Of a DNA stretch of 64,000 bases, positions 1-8,701 are shown in pieces. How positions within the stretch are numbered: the stretch's first letter is position 1; each line of letters begins with the position of its first letter. Under the pieces are notes generated by a model. It did not search any database. It was given only the letters and a program-made list of their open reading frames with translations, and had not been told where the DNA came from. A program made the translations under genes and the position numbers. This stretch comes from Pirellulales bacterium (lineage in GTDB: Bacteria > Planctomycetota > Planctomycetia > Pirellulales > DATAWG01): the NCBI GenBank assembly GCA_035939775.1, contig DASZFO010000134.1:18973-82972 (forward strand). The letters are read 5' to 3'.

Positions 1-67
1 GCGGATACTATAGTGAGATTGGTTTCCGCCCAACGCTACGGCAATTGCTTCCCGACCCCCCGCACCT

Positions 68-1360
68 ATGGCCTATCCCCAGATGTTTCGCGTGCGGCAG
101 ATTTGGGAGCGGCCGCGAGTCGACGACGTGCCGGCGGCCGTCGAAGCCGAGTTGGCCGGGCTGCGATTGGCAGACAAAGTGCGGCCGGGGCAGACAATCG
201 CCATCGCGGTCGGCAGCCGGGGAATTGCCGAGATTTCGTCGGTCGTTCGCGGGGTCGTGCGGCACTTCCTGAACCTTGGCGCCCGGCCGTTCATTGTGCC
301 GGCGATGGGCAGCCACGGCGGCGGAACGGCCGAGGGGCAGCAGCGAATCCTCGAGTCCTACGGCGTCACCGAGGCGTTCTGCGGCGCTCCGATCGGGGCT
401 AGCATGGAAACGGTGGTCGTCGATCAGGCAGCCGAAGGGTTTCCGATCCGCTTCGATCGCCTCGCCTCCGAGGCCGATCACGTATTTGTCTGCGCGCGCA
501 TCAAGCCGCACACCTCGTTCGTCGGCCGGATCGAAAGCGGGCTGATGAAAATGCTGCTCATCGGACTGGGCAAGCACGATGGGGCCAAAGTCTATCATCG
601 GGCCATCCACGACTTTAGTTTCGAGCAGATCGTGCGGAAAGTCGGCGCGCGAGTGATCGAGCGCTGCCGCATTCTCGGGGGTATCGCGGTCGTGGAAAAC
701 GCTTACAACGAGGTCGCGCGGTTGACCGCCGTCGCTCCTGGCGACTTCGAGGCCACCGATGAAGCCCTGCTCAAACTGGCCAAGCAGTGGATGCCGCGGC
801 TGCCGTTCGATTTTGCCCATATCCTGATCGTCGACGAAATCGGCAAGAACATTAGCGGCACGGGGATGGACACGAACGTCGTCGGGCGGAAGTTTCGCGA
901 CGGCCGGCAAGCTTTGAGCGAAACGCCCGTCATACGCCGGATCATCGTTCGCGGATTGACGGCCGCCACGCACGGGGTCGCGCACGGCGTCGGGCTGGCA
1001 GATTTCTGCACGACGCGCTTGGTTCGACAGACGAATCGCGAGGCCACCTGGGTCAACGGGCTGGCGAGCGGCTCGGTGGCCATCTCGGCGTTTCCGCTCT
1101 ATTTCGAGACCGACCGCGAGCTGCTCGACTATTCGCTGGCGATCATCGGTCTGGTCGAGCCGCCGGATGCGAAGGTCCTGTGGATCAAGAACACGCTCGA
1201 GGTGGCCGAAGTCGAATGCTCCGCGGCGTATCTGGAGGAAGCCCGCGAGCGCGCCGATTTGGAGATTCTCAGCGGCCTGCACGACCTACCACTCGATGCG
1301 GTAGGCAATCTGCCTCACGAGTGGCAACTGGCAAGTGGCAAGCGGCGGGCGGATCGGTAG
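68..1360 (+). CDS. LarA-like (DUF2088 / lactate racemase N-domain) protein
   Basis: 430 aa. The N-terminal half has a Rossmann-like glycine-rich stretch (IAVGSRGIAE), then PAMGSHGGG and the block IKPHT-F-G-IESGL-KM-IGLGKHDGA. I associate these with DUF2088/LarA-N proteins. True LarA isomerises lactate with a nickel-pincer cofactor. The canonical LarA signature residues are not obvious here, so the substrate is unknown and racemase activity should not be assumed. The start is an ATG with no clear Shine-Dalgarno. The last codons (EWQLASGKRRADR) are written in a tandem tggcaa/tggcaag word. The TAG stop lies inside a palindrome shared with the convergent M50 gene. No other gene on this strand is close enough to suggest an operon. 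Confidence 0.6.
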   Translation: MAYPQMFRVRQIWERPRVDDVPAAVEAELAGLRLADKVRPGQTIAIAVGSRGIAEISSVVRGVVRHFLNLGARPFIVPAMGSHGGGTAEGQQRILESYGVTEAFCGAPIGASMETVVVDQAAEGFPIRFDRLASEADHVFVCARIKPHTSFVGRIESGLMKMLLIGLGKHDGAKVYHRAIHDFSFEQIVRKVGARVIERCRILGGIAVVENAYNEVARLTAVAPGDFEATDEALLKLAKQWMPRLPFDFAHILIVDEIGKNISGTGMDTNVVGRKFRDGRQALSETPVIRRIIVRGLTAATHGVAHGVGLADFCTTRLVRQTNREATWVNGLASGSVAISAFPLYFETDRELLDYSLAIIGLVEPPDAKVLWIKNTLEVAEVECSAAYLEEARERADLEILSGLHDLPLDAVGNLPHEWQLASGKRRADR

Positions 1361-1443
1361 GGTGCGTCAAGCGGTTCGTCCGCGCAGACGCACCGTGAAC
1401 GACCAACGCGCGGTGCGTCTGCGGCGGCCTTGACGCACCCTAC
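1357..1443. repeat. Nested palindrome carrying both convergent stop codons
   Basis: The outer arms 1357-1371 and 1429-1443 are perfect 15-nt inverted repeats (gtagggtgcgtcaag). The inner arms 1383-1395 and 1411-1423 are perfect 13-nt inverted repeats. The gtag of each outer arm provides the TAG stop of the gene entering from that side. It could act as a bidirectional terminator, although no T-tract follows. Confidence 0.85.
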
Positions 1444-3701
1444 AATTTGAAATGGAACGTCTGGCCGAACCAGCGCCAGACGCGGCCGCCCAGGCTGACC
1501 CAGCGGGTCGCGGAGACTTTCGCGCGACCGCGCAGGCCGACGACCAGGAGCTGATTGTCGTCGTCGAGCGGGGCGACCGCCTGATACGACGGAGTAAGCG
1601 GCCGCTCGGCGCCCGTGGTGGGATCGGTCTTGGTTTGCAGATCGCCCCCCGACTTGTGACTCAGCTCGCGCGGGCTGAATTTGAGATCGAGCTTCGAGAT
1701 TTCGGTGATCTCGCTGGTGAAGGTATCGCCGGGGAGTTCATCGAGCTTTACGACCACCTTCGATCCTGGCTCTTCACCATTGCGGGCGGCAACCATATCG
1801 ACGTCGGACTGATCGATCACCAGGGCCGCTTGCATCTTCTGCGGATCGCCGATCTGGCAAAAGGGCACGTTGAGCTTCAGAAACGCGCCGACGTTTCTCT
1901 TTTCCAGCGGAGTCCCCCACCAGGTCGGCAGCCGCTCCTTATCGTCGCTTTGCGGCTCTGGGACCGGGATCGGCGGAATGACGAAGCCGTCGATCGGGGC
2001 GTGCAGCTCGAGATGGTCCAGATCGCGCTGCTTTTTCGCCAATTCGTCCTTGATCGCATCGAGCGATTCTTGGATGTGCGGAATATCCGAGCCGGCCTGC
2101 GGATCGCTAAATCGCTCGCGCTGGAGGCCGCTCAATTGGGATTCCAATTGGGCGGCTTGGAGCTTCAGGTCAGACACCTTCAATTCGAGATCGGTGTTCT
2201 CCAGGCGCGCGAGCAAGTCTCCCTTTTTCACTTGCTGACCGGCATGAACGCGGACCTCAACAACCGAGCCGGGTTGCTCGACGTAGACCGTCCGGGCGTC
2301 TCGGGCTTCGACATCGAGCGTACACATGATCCGATATGGCAGCGGCAGGAACAGCACCGCCAGGATCACCGTGCCGATCACCGCCAGCGAAATTCGGAAT
2401 CGTTCTTTTTTCACTTGTTCCAACCGTCCGGGGACCCAAAAGAAATGTCCAAGCTTCCACAACGGCCGCACGACCAAACCGCCGATCGCCGCCAATCCGA
2501 TGATCTGCCCGATGACCTCCAGGCGATATGGCTCGAACACCTTTTGGAGAAACATGAGAATCGAAAAGGTGATAAACCAACTATAAGCCGCGGAGGCGAC
2601 CGAGTACAACGCGAAGAACACCTGATTTCGCTTCGGCAAAAACGGGTCGTCCGGCTCTTCCATCCCCAAGCACCAGGTCCCCAGCTTGCGGCTTAAGATC
2701 GTCGTGGCCTTTTGGCGGAGATTGGGAATTTCCGTGAGGTCGGAGAGAATGTAATAGCCGTCGTACCGCAGGAGCGGGTTGGCGTTGAAGATCACCGTGC
2801 TCACCGAGCAGACGAACATCGTGTTCAGGGCCATTTCGTTGACGAACCCCGGCTCGCTAAACCACCACACATAGGTGGCGATCGACGCGATCACTAGCTC
2901 GACATACATCCCCGCCGCGCCGATCGACGCCCGATGCCATTTGTTCGGCAGCATCCAGGAATCGGACACGTTGCAATACAGGCATGGAGTGAGCACCAGC
3001 ATCATGAAACCCAGTTCATGGCATTCGCCGCCGAAATGCTTGCAGCTCAGGCCATGGCCGAATTCATGGCAGACCTTGGTGATCGCGACCGCCAGCGCCA
3101 GCCAAAGCCAGTTCCCCTTGGCGAAGAATTGATGGAAGCTCGGCAGCTTCGACCAGAATATGTCGAACTGGACCAGCACCAGCGTCAGCGCGGAGAGCGC
3201 GAGCAAGACGCAGATCACCAGCGCCGTGCGCGTGAAGAACCAGGAGACCTTGGGATAGAGCCAGCTAAGAATCCGCTCGGGATCGATTCCCTTGAAGCGG
3301 ATCGCCAGCACGTTCGAGAGCGTGGCAAGCCATTCCTGCCGCTTCCGCTCGCCGCGGCGCTTGAGCAACTGCTGGCCTTGCCCCGGCATGTCGGCAATCA
3401 CCAGGTTGCTGCGGTGCAACATGCCGACGAATTGGCCGATCTCCTCGACGCTGATCTGCTGCGGGGCGAACAGGTCTTCGAAGCCGCGCTTCAGATCATC
3501 CAGGCTCGCCAGGCCGTCGAGCATCTTGAGCAGGGCGAATTCTTCTTCCTGAAAGCGGAAGTAGTTCAACCCGATCGGGTCCTTCAGCACCCAATACAGC
3601 CGCCCCTGATAGCGCTGCTGATGCGCGGTCAAATCCGGCCGCATCCGCAACCCCAACGGCCGGGCGGAACTCGAGAGCAGGCTGTCGGCGAGGGAGGGCA
3701 A
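1440..3701 (-). CDS. PqqD-like / M50 site-2 protease / HlyD fusion membrane protein
   Basis: 753 aa. Residues about 20-105 resemble a PqqD/RRE-like winged helix, a fold that binds leader peptides in RiPP pathways. A multi-TM segment follows with zinc motif HEFGH (212-216) and the downstream NANPLLRYDGYY motif, both typical of M50 intramembrane metalloproteases. The C-terminal ~300 residues are a HlyD-type adaptor: lipoyl halves around EQPGSVVEVRVHAGQQVKKGD, a coiled coil (LQAAQLESQLSGLQRE) and a beta-barrel. The start is a TTG at 3701. No other start codon precedes it before an in-frame stop, and the next ATG would trim 19 residues. It is the last gene of a three-gene operon with two other adaptors. 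By inference it processes or exports a peptide, or anchors an envelope complex; no dedicated ABC or outer-membrane partner is next to it. Confidence 0.85.
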   Translation of the reverse strand: MPSLADSLLSSSARPLGLRMRPDLTAHQQRYQGRLYWVLKDPIGLNYFRFQEEEFALLKMLDGLASLDDLKRGFEDLFAPQQISVEEIGQFVGMLHRSNLVIADMPGQGQQLLKRRGERKRQEWLATLSNVLAIRFKGIDPERILSWLYPKVSWFFTRTALVICVLLALSALTLVLVQFDIFWSKLPSFHQFFAKGNWLWLALAVAITKVCHEFGHGLSCKHFGGECHELGFMMLVLTPCLYCNVSDSWMLPNKWHRASIGAAGMYVELVIASIATYVWWFSEPGFVNEMALNTMFVCSVSTVIFNANPLLRYDGYYILSDLTEIPNLRQKATTILSRKLGTWCLGMEEPDDPFLPKRNQVFFALYSVASAAYSWFITFSILMFLQKVFEPYRLEVIGQIIGLAAIGGLVVRPLWKLGHFFWVPGRLEQVKKERFRISLAVIGTVILAVLFLPLPYRIMCTLDVEARDARTVYVEQPGSVVEVRVHAGQQVKKGDLLARLENTDLELKVSDLKLQAAQLESQLSGLQRERFSDPQAGSDIPHIQESLDAIKDELAKKQRDLDHLELHAPIDGFVIPPIPVPEPQSDDKERLPTWWGTPLEKRNVGAFLKLNVPFCQIGDPQKMQAALVIDQSDVDMVAARNGEEPGSKVVVKLDELPGDTFTSEITEISKLDLKFSPRELSHKSGGDLQTKTDPTTGAERPLTPSYQAVAPLDDDNQLLVVGLRGRAKVSATRWVSLGGRVWRWFGQTFHFKL

Positions 3702-3740
3702 GTACGAAGTACGAAGGACAAAGGACGAAAAAAGACGAAG
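3701..3740. repeat. Word repeat family A (tacgaag/ggacaaagg)
   Basis: Near-tandem copies of the 6-8 nt word tacgaag/acgaagg/acaaagg sit just upstream of the M50 gene start. Similar strings occur at 35404-35447, 42656-42680, 57331-57361 and 59632-59670, in either orientation. Confidence 0.8.
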
Positions 3741-3805
3741 TCGTTTAGCCGCAACCCGAGGTCAAACGGAGGGGAGCGCGTCCCCGAATACCGAGCCCCG
3801 AGTTC

Positions 3806-4711
3806 CTATTTCGTGTCGATCGTCATGGTCGCGGTCGCGCCTGGGCGAAGGAGCCAAAGGTCGGTGCGGCCCGGGACGAGGCGGTTATCGACCTCGGCCC
3901 ACACGCGATAATCGCCCCCCGCTTCAACGAGCGGGCTGACGAAGACAACCTTCCCGGTGAACTGCTCCGGCTGGATTTTATGAGCCAGCTTGATCGAGAC
4001 AACCACATTGCGATCAAGTATGTCTTGTGGCGAATACACCGCGGAGTTTAAAAAGCCCTCGATGCGGAGCCGGTCCATTCGCAAGATGCGCATGACCGGG
4101 TCGCCCGGCTTGACCCATTCGCCCTCGTGCTGGGGAACCTCGACGACGACGCCATCGAGCGGCGACTTGATCTTGCGATGGGCGATTCCTTCATCGGCGG
4201 CGGTGACTTCGGCGGCCTTGGCTTTGGCCGTGTCCTCGGCGATCTTTTGCTCGAGTTCGGCTTGCTGGATCTGAAATCCAGCCCGCTGATAGTCCAATTC
4301 CAGCCGCTTCACCTCCACCAACGGAACGGAATTCTTGACCTTGTCGTAGGCTTCCTTGTTTTTCTGCCAGGTGTAATAGGCCACGCCCTCCGCGGCCCTT
4401 GCATACTTAATATCGACGTCGCTCGTCGCCTTTTTGCTGGCGGCGTCGAGTTCGCCTTGCGCCTTATCTTTTTCCGCCTTAGGAATGATGTCGTCCATCT
4501 GCACGAGCAATTGTCCCTTGGTCACTGCGTCCCCTCTCTTGGCCTTGAGACTGACGATAACCCCCGCCTCTTGCGAAGGGACTTGGGCCTCTTCGATCAA
4601 CGAGACGAGGCAGTTTTTCAACGTCGGCGGTTCTTCGGCCGCGGCAGGCAACCGCCCCGACGACGTAGCGAGCCCCAGGGCAGCCGACAGGATGGCAAAT
4701 CCGATTCGCAT
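3806..4711 (-). CDS. HlyD/RND-type periplasmic adaptor
   Basis: 301 aa from the ATG at 4711. An upstream extension to 4804 lacks a signal-like start and overlaps the preceding gene, so I reject it. MRIGFAILSAALGLATSS is a probable signal peptide. Next come a first lipoyl half (AQVPSQEAGVIVSLKAKRGD-), a helical hairpin with coiled-coil character (about 80-175), a second lipoyl half (IKSPLDGVVVEVPQHEGEWV) and a C-terminal beta-barrel. This layout is that of membrane-fusion proteins linking inner-membrane pumps to outer-membrane ducts. The gene starts 8 nt after the GAF-HlyD gene ends and is followed by the M50-HlyD gene. It probably forms a mixed adaptor assembly with both. Confidence 0.85.
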   Translation of the reverse strand: MRIGFAILSAALGLATSSGRLPAAAEEPPTLKNCLVSLIEEAQVPSQEAGVIVSLKAKRGDAVTKGQLLVQMDDIIPKAEKDKAQGELDAASKKATSDVDIKYARAAEGVAYYTWQKNKEAYDKVKNSVPLVEVKRLELDYQRAGFQIQQAELEQKIAEDTAKAKAAEVTAADEGIAHRKIKSPLDGVVVEVPQHEGEWVKPGDPVMRILRMDRLRIEGFLNSAVYSPQDILDRNVVVSIKLAHKIQPEQFTGKVVFVSPLVEAGGDYRVWAEVDNRLVPGRTDLWLLRPGATATMTIDTK

Positions 4712-4719
4712 ATGAATCC

Positions 4720-6798
4720 TCAAAACAGCGGGAACAGAATTCTCTTTTGAACGAACGAAATCACATCGTGGAACCAGCAGTAGCCGATCGAAGCGGTGCC
4801 GCAATCGACCTTCACGTTGACCGAAGCTCCCTGACGCAGCTCGAGCGCGTCGTGCTGCAACTTGTCGACGGTCACTTTGAGAAGCACTACATTGCCCTCT
4901 TCACCTTGCACGTGCGCGGAGCGCTCGATCTCGAAGACCTTGCCGTAGTGCCGGGTGCCGGTTTCCGTGGCGAGGATATAAGAGGCGTCGAGCCGGGGAT
5001 CAACCTCATTGCCGGATTCAGCCTTTTCTTGCGCCGCCTTCTCTTTCTTATCCTTTTCCGCTTTGGCCACGAACCCCATCCGATCTTCCGGCATCAGCAC
5101 GTCGAGTTCCCATTCTTTATCCGGATTGGACACGGTCAGGAGCAACTGCCCCATCTCGACCGGGCGGCTGAGCAATTTTTCCCGAATCTGCCAGGTAACG
5201 ACCTGACCATTGATCGGACTGCGGATTACCAATTTGTCCAACTCTTCGCGTAGCAGCTTGAGCTGGGCCTCGTAGCTCGATTCTTGCTCACGGAATTGCA
5301 TGGCCTCGCTCTTGAGCCGCTCCTGTTCTTCAAGCGAAAGACGGCTGCGGGCCGCTTCTTGAAGCAACCGCTCCTTGGCGGCCGATTGCGATCGGGCGGC
5401 GTTGCGCTTCCCTTCCGTGTCTACCAACTTCACATCGAGATCGTTGTTGCGCAATTTGATCAGCGGTTGATCTTTTTTGACCATATCGCCGTGCTGGACG
5501 AGAATCTCATCGACGTCGCCCGCCACTTCGGCAAACACGTCGCGCTTGTCCACCGGCTCGAGCGTCCCCTTCCCCGAAAGCTGGAACTTCATCGGGATAA
5601 CGAACAGCGCCACGAGCAGCACCAGGACGGCGCCGCCGATCGAGAGCGTCTTCGGCAGCGTGCGGGCTTGCACCAACCACCGCGATTTGCCGATCGCTCG
5701 CCAGACCGGCATCAGGAAGAGTTCATTGTGCTCGCGGGCGTTGGAGAGAGCCAGCGCGCTGTGGTCGGTCACGACGTCGATCCGCCGCCGCATGCTCTCG
5801 GTCAGATTATCTTCGGTGATCTGCTCGATCACCAGCGCGCCGAGAAACTCGGGCGGTTCGTTCTCGTCGTCCTTGTCGCCGCGCGGCCGTTCGAGCGGCA
5901 GCACGGCCACCATCTTGGAATGCGATTCGTCGGCATAAGTTTCGACCGACTCTTCGATCTGCGGCGGGAGGTTCGAGGTGTCGCCGCTATACCAAAGGTC
6001 TTCGCCCCCCGCGACGACGATCGACGCCAGCTTGCCAAGCAGCGTGACCGTGTTCGAGCGGTTGTCGAGCAGTTCCTGCCCGCTGATCGCCTCGACGCGG
6101 CAACGATTACCGCGCTTCAGCGCGACGCTCACTCGGTCGCAGCCGATGAGCCGCCGCCCTTCGTTGGCGATCGTGTAGGCCGTCCGCCGCGGATCGAGCC
6201 CTTCGTGAACGAGCCGAGTGAACTGCTCGAGCTGCGACCACATGATCTGCCGGTCGGCGAACGACCGCAGCCGGCGGGTCTTGAGAAAGTCGCCGGCCAA
6301 ATCGCACATCTGCATCAGAAACCGCAGATAGCCGCGCTCGACCGTCGGCCGGCCGCCGGCCCGCTGAAAGACTTCGACGATCCCCTGCACTTCCTGGTCG
6401 CTCTTGAGCGCGCCGAGCACGAGCAGGAATTCGGTCGGGTTGGCGGCCTCGCCATTTTCGCCATCGCCGGAGTGCGGTTGCACGAGCAGCCCTTGCCCGT
6501 CGGCCGCCACTTTGTGGAGCAAGCGGCCGTGGCGCAGTTGATCGTCTTCGTTGTCTCCGAGCCGCGCTTGCTGGAGATTCATCTGATAGGCGAGCTTCAG
6601 ACCGCCCCCCTCGTCGAGCGTCCAAATCGCGCCGCCGATCGCGGCCAGCGCCGTCACCACCCGCGTGAGAAACCCTTCATAAAACTCGCCGGGCGACATT
6701 TCAGAGCGCGAGAGCCCCTCGATCTCATGAACCAGCGTGCGAAGCTGCTGCCGCGTCTGGTCGATCAACTCGGGATCAAAGGAGGAGGCAGAACTCAT
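4720..6798 (-). CDS. GAF-domain HlyD adaptor protein
   Basis: 692 aa, first gene of the operon. The N-terminal ~350 residues are soluble and contain a GAF-like sensor (about 185-350: LVHEGLDPRRTAYTIANEGR, GCDRVSVALKRG). A single TM segment follows (near 385-405, SIGGAVLVLLVALFVIPM). After it comes a HlyD core with lipoyl halves (EVAGDVDEILVQHGDMVKKD and VIRSPINGQVVTWQI) and a glutamate-rich coiled coil. The topology implies a cytosolic GAF sensor wired to an external adaptor, which would let a small ligand gate the complex. Such fusions are seen in planctomycetes. The ligand and transported substrate are not deducible. The 275 nt between this gene and the divergent PLP-enzyme gene must hold both promoters; I see no clear motif there. 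Confidence 0.85.
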   Translation of the reverse strand: MSSASSFDPELIDQTRQQLRTLVHEIEGLSRSEMSPGEFYEGFLTRVVTALAAIGGAIWTLDEGGGLKLAYQMNLQQARLGDNEDDQLRHGRLLHKVAADGQGLLVQPHSGDGENGEAANPTEFLLVLGALKSDQEVQGIVEVFQRAGGRPTVERGYLRFLMQMCDLAGDFLKTRRLRSFADRQIMWSQLEQFTRLVHEGLDPRRTAYTIANEGRRLIGCDRVSVALKRGNRCRVEAISGQELLDNRSNTVTLLGKLASIVVAGGEDLWYSGDTSNLPPQIEESVETYADESHSKMVAVLPLERPRGDKDDENEPPEFLGALVIEQITEDNLTESMRRRIDVVTDHSALALSNAREHNELFLMPVWRAIGKSRWLVQARTLPKTLSIGGAVLVLLVALFVIPMKFQLSGKGTLEPVDKRDVFAEVAGDVDEILVQHGDMVKKDQPLIKLRNNDLDVKLVDTEGKRNAARSQSAAKERLLQEAARSRLSLEEQERLKSEAMQFREQESSYEAQLKLLREELDKLVIRSPINGQVVTWQIREKLLSRPVEMGQLLLTVSNPDKEWELDVLMPEDRMGFVAKAEKDKKEKAAQEKAESGNEVDPRLDASYILATETGTRHYGKVFEIERSAHVQGEEGNVVLLKVTVDKLQHDALELRQGASVNVKVDCGTASIGYCWFHDVISFVQKRILFPLF

Positions 6799-7073
6799 AA
6801 GGGCGATCGAGGCTCGTCGAGCCGAAGAGAAAATCGTGCAAGCTAGGAGGGTGGAGTTTCCTGGCCGGAACCGGCAAGTCTTAAGCCAACCCTACCTTGA
6901 ACTTAAGCCCAGTCGGGCCTTTTTTCGGGCGTCTGCCGACGATGCACCCGGAGATCCGTTAAAATTGGGTCGAACGTTACCTCATCGTCCGGCCGCTGGC
7001 AGCTTCCTTAAATTGAACGATACCGCCGTCGAATTGCAACCCTATCGGCGCTTTATCAGTCACCGGAGCCAAC

Positions 7074-8249
7074 ATGACAGACCGAGTTGACGACATTTGC
7101 CCCCGTCCCGCTAAACTGCCTACGCAACCAACCGAGCCGTTGGTTGAGCCGATTTATCCGAGTTCGGTCTACCGCTGCGCTGACCCGGCGCAGGCCGCCG
7201 CCATGCTTGCGGGCGAAGCACTTGGCCACGTCTACCGCCGCGACGGCCATCCCAATTCCGAACTGCTCGCGGAGAAATGCCGTCAATTGCACGGCGCCCC
7301 GCAGGCGGCGATCGCGGCCTCCGGGATGGGCGCGCTGGCCCTGGCCCTCGTCTCGCAGTGCCAGCAAGGGGATCATATCGTCGTCGGCAATCAGCTTTAT
7401 GGCCGTAGCTTTCTATTGCTCTGCGACGAAGCGCGGCGGCTGGGAATCGCGACGACCGTCGTCGACACGTGCGATCTCGAAGCTACGGCAGCCGCAATCA
7501 TTCCGGCGACTAAGCTGCTCGTCGTCGAAACGATCACCAATCCACTGCTGCGCGTCTCGGATATTCGCGGCCTCGCCGAAATTGCCCATCGCCGCGGGGC
7601 GTTGCTCCTGGTCGATAATACGCTGGCTTCGCCGCTACTCTGCCGGCCGCTTGAATTCGGCGCCGATCTGGTGCTGGAGAGTCTCACAAAGATCATGAAC
7701 GGCCACAGCGATGTGCTGCTCGGCTTGCTCTGCGGTCGCGAAGAGGTCTGGCAGCGGGTGCCGACTACGCTTTCCACTTGGGGCTGGAGCGCCGCGCCGC
7801 TCGATTGCTGGCTCGCCGCTCGCGGGCTCGGCACGCTGCACCTGCGGGCGGAGCGGGCCTCGGCCAACGCGCTCGCCGCGGCTCGATTTCTCGCCGCCCG
7901 CCGTGAAGTCGAGATCGTCTACTATCCAGGACTCGCCGAGCACCATGACCACGAGTTGGCCACGCGGCAGCTCGGCGGCCGGTATGGCTCGTTGGTAACA
8001 TTCACGCTGCATGGCGGCACGGAGGCGGCGGCGCGTTTCATTTCCGCGGCACGCCGCATCCCGTTCTGCCCATCGCTCGGGGAACTTTCGACGACCCTCA
8101 CCCATCCCGAATCCACGAGCCATCGCGCGATGACCCCAACGGCACGCGAATCGCTCGGCATCAAAGGGGGCACGATCCGCCTCTCGGTCGGCGTGGAGTC
8201 GAGCGAGTTCGTTATCGAAGCGCTGATCGAAGCGCTGGCCGCGGGATAG
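7074..8249 (+). CDS. Cys/Met metabolism PLP enzyme (cystathionine gamma-synthase/lyase family)
   Basis: 391 aa, normal length for the fold-type I trans-sulfuration family. Visible features are PIYPSSVYR near the N-terminus and YRRDGHPNSELLAEKC, the GMGALALAL segment, and the aspartate of LLVDNTLASPLLCRP that contacts the PLP ring nitrogen. The Schiff-base lysine is in ESLTKIMNGHSDVLLG. The C-terminal substrate region ends TIRLSVGVES. Members catalyse gamma-replacement (MetB) or gamma-elimination (cystathionine or methionine lyase); the sequence alone does not separate these. It is monocistronic and followed by two small hairpins. Confidence 0.85.
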   Translation: MTDRVDDICPRPAKLPTQPTEPLVEPIYPSSVYRCADPAQAAAMLAGEALGHVYRRDGHPNSELLAEKCRQLHGAPQAAIAASGMGALALALVSQCQQGDHIVVGNQLYGRSFLLLCDEARRLGIATTVVDTCDLEATAAAIIPATKLLVVETITNPLLRVSDIRGLAEIAHRRGALLLVDNTLASPLLCRPLEFGADLVLESLTKIMNGHSDVLLGLLCGREEVWQRVPTTLSTWGWSAAPLDCWLAARGLGTLHLRAERASANALAAARFLAARREVEIVYYPGLAEHHDHELATRQLGGRYGSLVTFTLHGGTEAAARFISAARRIPFCPSLGELSTTLTHPESTSHRAMTPTARESLGIKGGTIRLSVGVESSEFVIEALIEALAAG

Positions 8250-8260
8250 CGTATTCGTAG

Positions 8261-8304
8261 CCGACGCTGCCAGCGTCGGTCACGCGGATGCTGGCAGCAT
8301 CCGC
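8261..8304. repeat. Two tandem hairpins downstream of the PLP gene
   Basis: 8261-8279 is a 9-bp perfect dyad (ccgacgctg/cagcgtcgg). 8284-8304 is another 9-bp dyad (gcggatgct/agcatccgc). They share the core gctgccagc/gctggcagc. There is no U-tract, so terminator function is uncertain. Confidence 0.7.
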
Positions 8305-8410
8305 CACGCCTCAGCTTTACAAGAAGAAATGCAAATGATAGGATAACATTCACTTATGAATGGTCGGCGCGGTTCGTGGCAATCCTTGCAGGGCCGCCCG
8401 CAGTTCTCAT

Positions 8411-8458
8411 TTGGAACCTCTCGCAAAACTGCCTCGGCGGTTTTGCGAGAGGTTCCAA
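8411..8458. repeat. 23-bp hairpin immediately upstream of infA
   Basis: Arms 8411-8433 and 8436-8458 pair over 23 positions with a single G-T wobble and only a two-base centre. Its 3' end lies 15 nt from the infA ATG, just before the Shine-Dalgarno, so it could affect infA translation or act as an upstream transcription barrier. Confidence 0.9.
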
Positions 8459-8473
8459 CACCCGGAGATGCCT

Positions 8474-8701
8474 ATGGCGCAGAAAGAAAAAGAAGAAGCG
8501 TTGGAGGTTGAGGGCACGGTGCAGCAAGCGCTGGCCAACACGCGGTTTCGCGTGCAAATCGAAGGGGGCCACATCGTGACCGCCCACGTCGCCGGACGGA
8601 TGCGAAAAAACTTCATCCGCATCGTGCCGGGAGACAAAGTCAAAGTCGAACTCTCTCCCTACGATCTCACGAAGGGGCGCATCACGTTCCGAGAACGTTG
8701 A
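8474..8701 (+). CDS. infA: Translation initiation factor IF-1
   Basis: 75 aa S1-like OB-fold protein with the diagnostic IF-1 run: [18 protein letters not shown], then [18 protein letters not shown] and [22 protein letters not shown]-1 occupies the 30S A site and helps IF-2 and IF-3 select the start codon. I place the start at the second of two in-frame ATGs. GGAG at 8464-8467 is 6 nt from it and overlaps the first. The gene stands alone, away from the spc ribosomal cluster where infA often lies. A charged [12 protein letters not shown]-terminus precedes the domain. Confidence 0.95.
   Translation: MAQKEKEEALEVEGTVQQALANTRFRVQIEGGHIVTAHVAGRMRKNFIRIVPGDKVKVELSPYDLTKGRITFRER

Noticed and set aside
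8..1282. Long open frame on the minus strand opposite the LarA-like gene (similar long antisense frames oppose sat, pckA, the GAF-HlyD gene and the J-like gene)
   Set aside because: High GC with codon-position bias leaves antisense frames open. Their translations are Arg/Asp/Pro-rich with no family features, and the sense genes are convincing.
3806..4804. Longer start for the HlyD adaptor
   Set aside because: It overlaps the preceding gene by 85 nt and puts 31 charged residues before a clear signal peptide.
6907..6926. gccc-agtc-gggc followed by cttttttc, terminator-like
   Set aside because: A four-base stem upstream of a plus-strand gene with no upstream plus-strand transcript known. Too weak to call.
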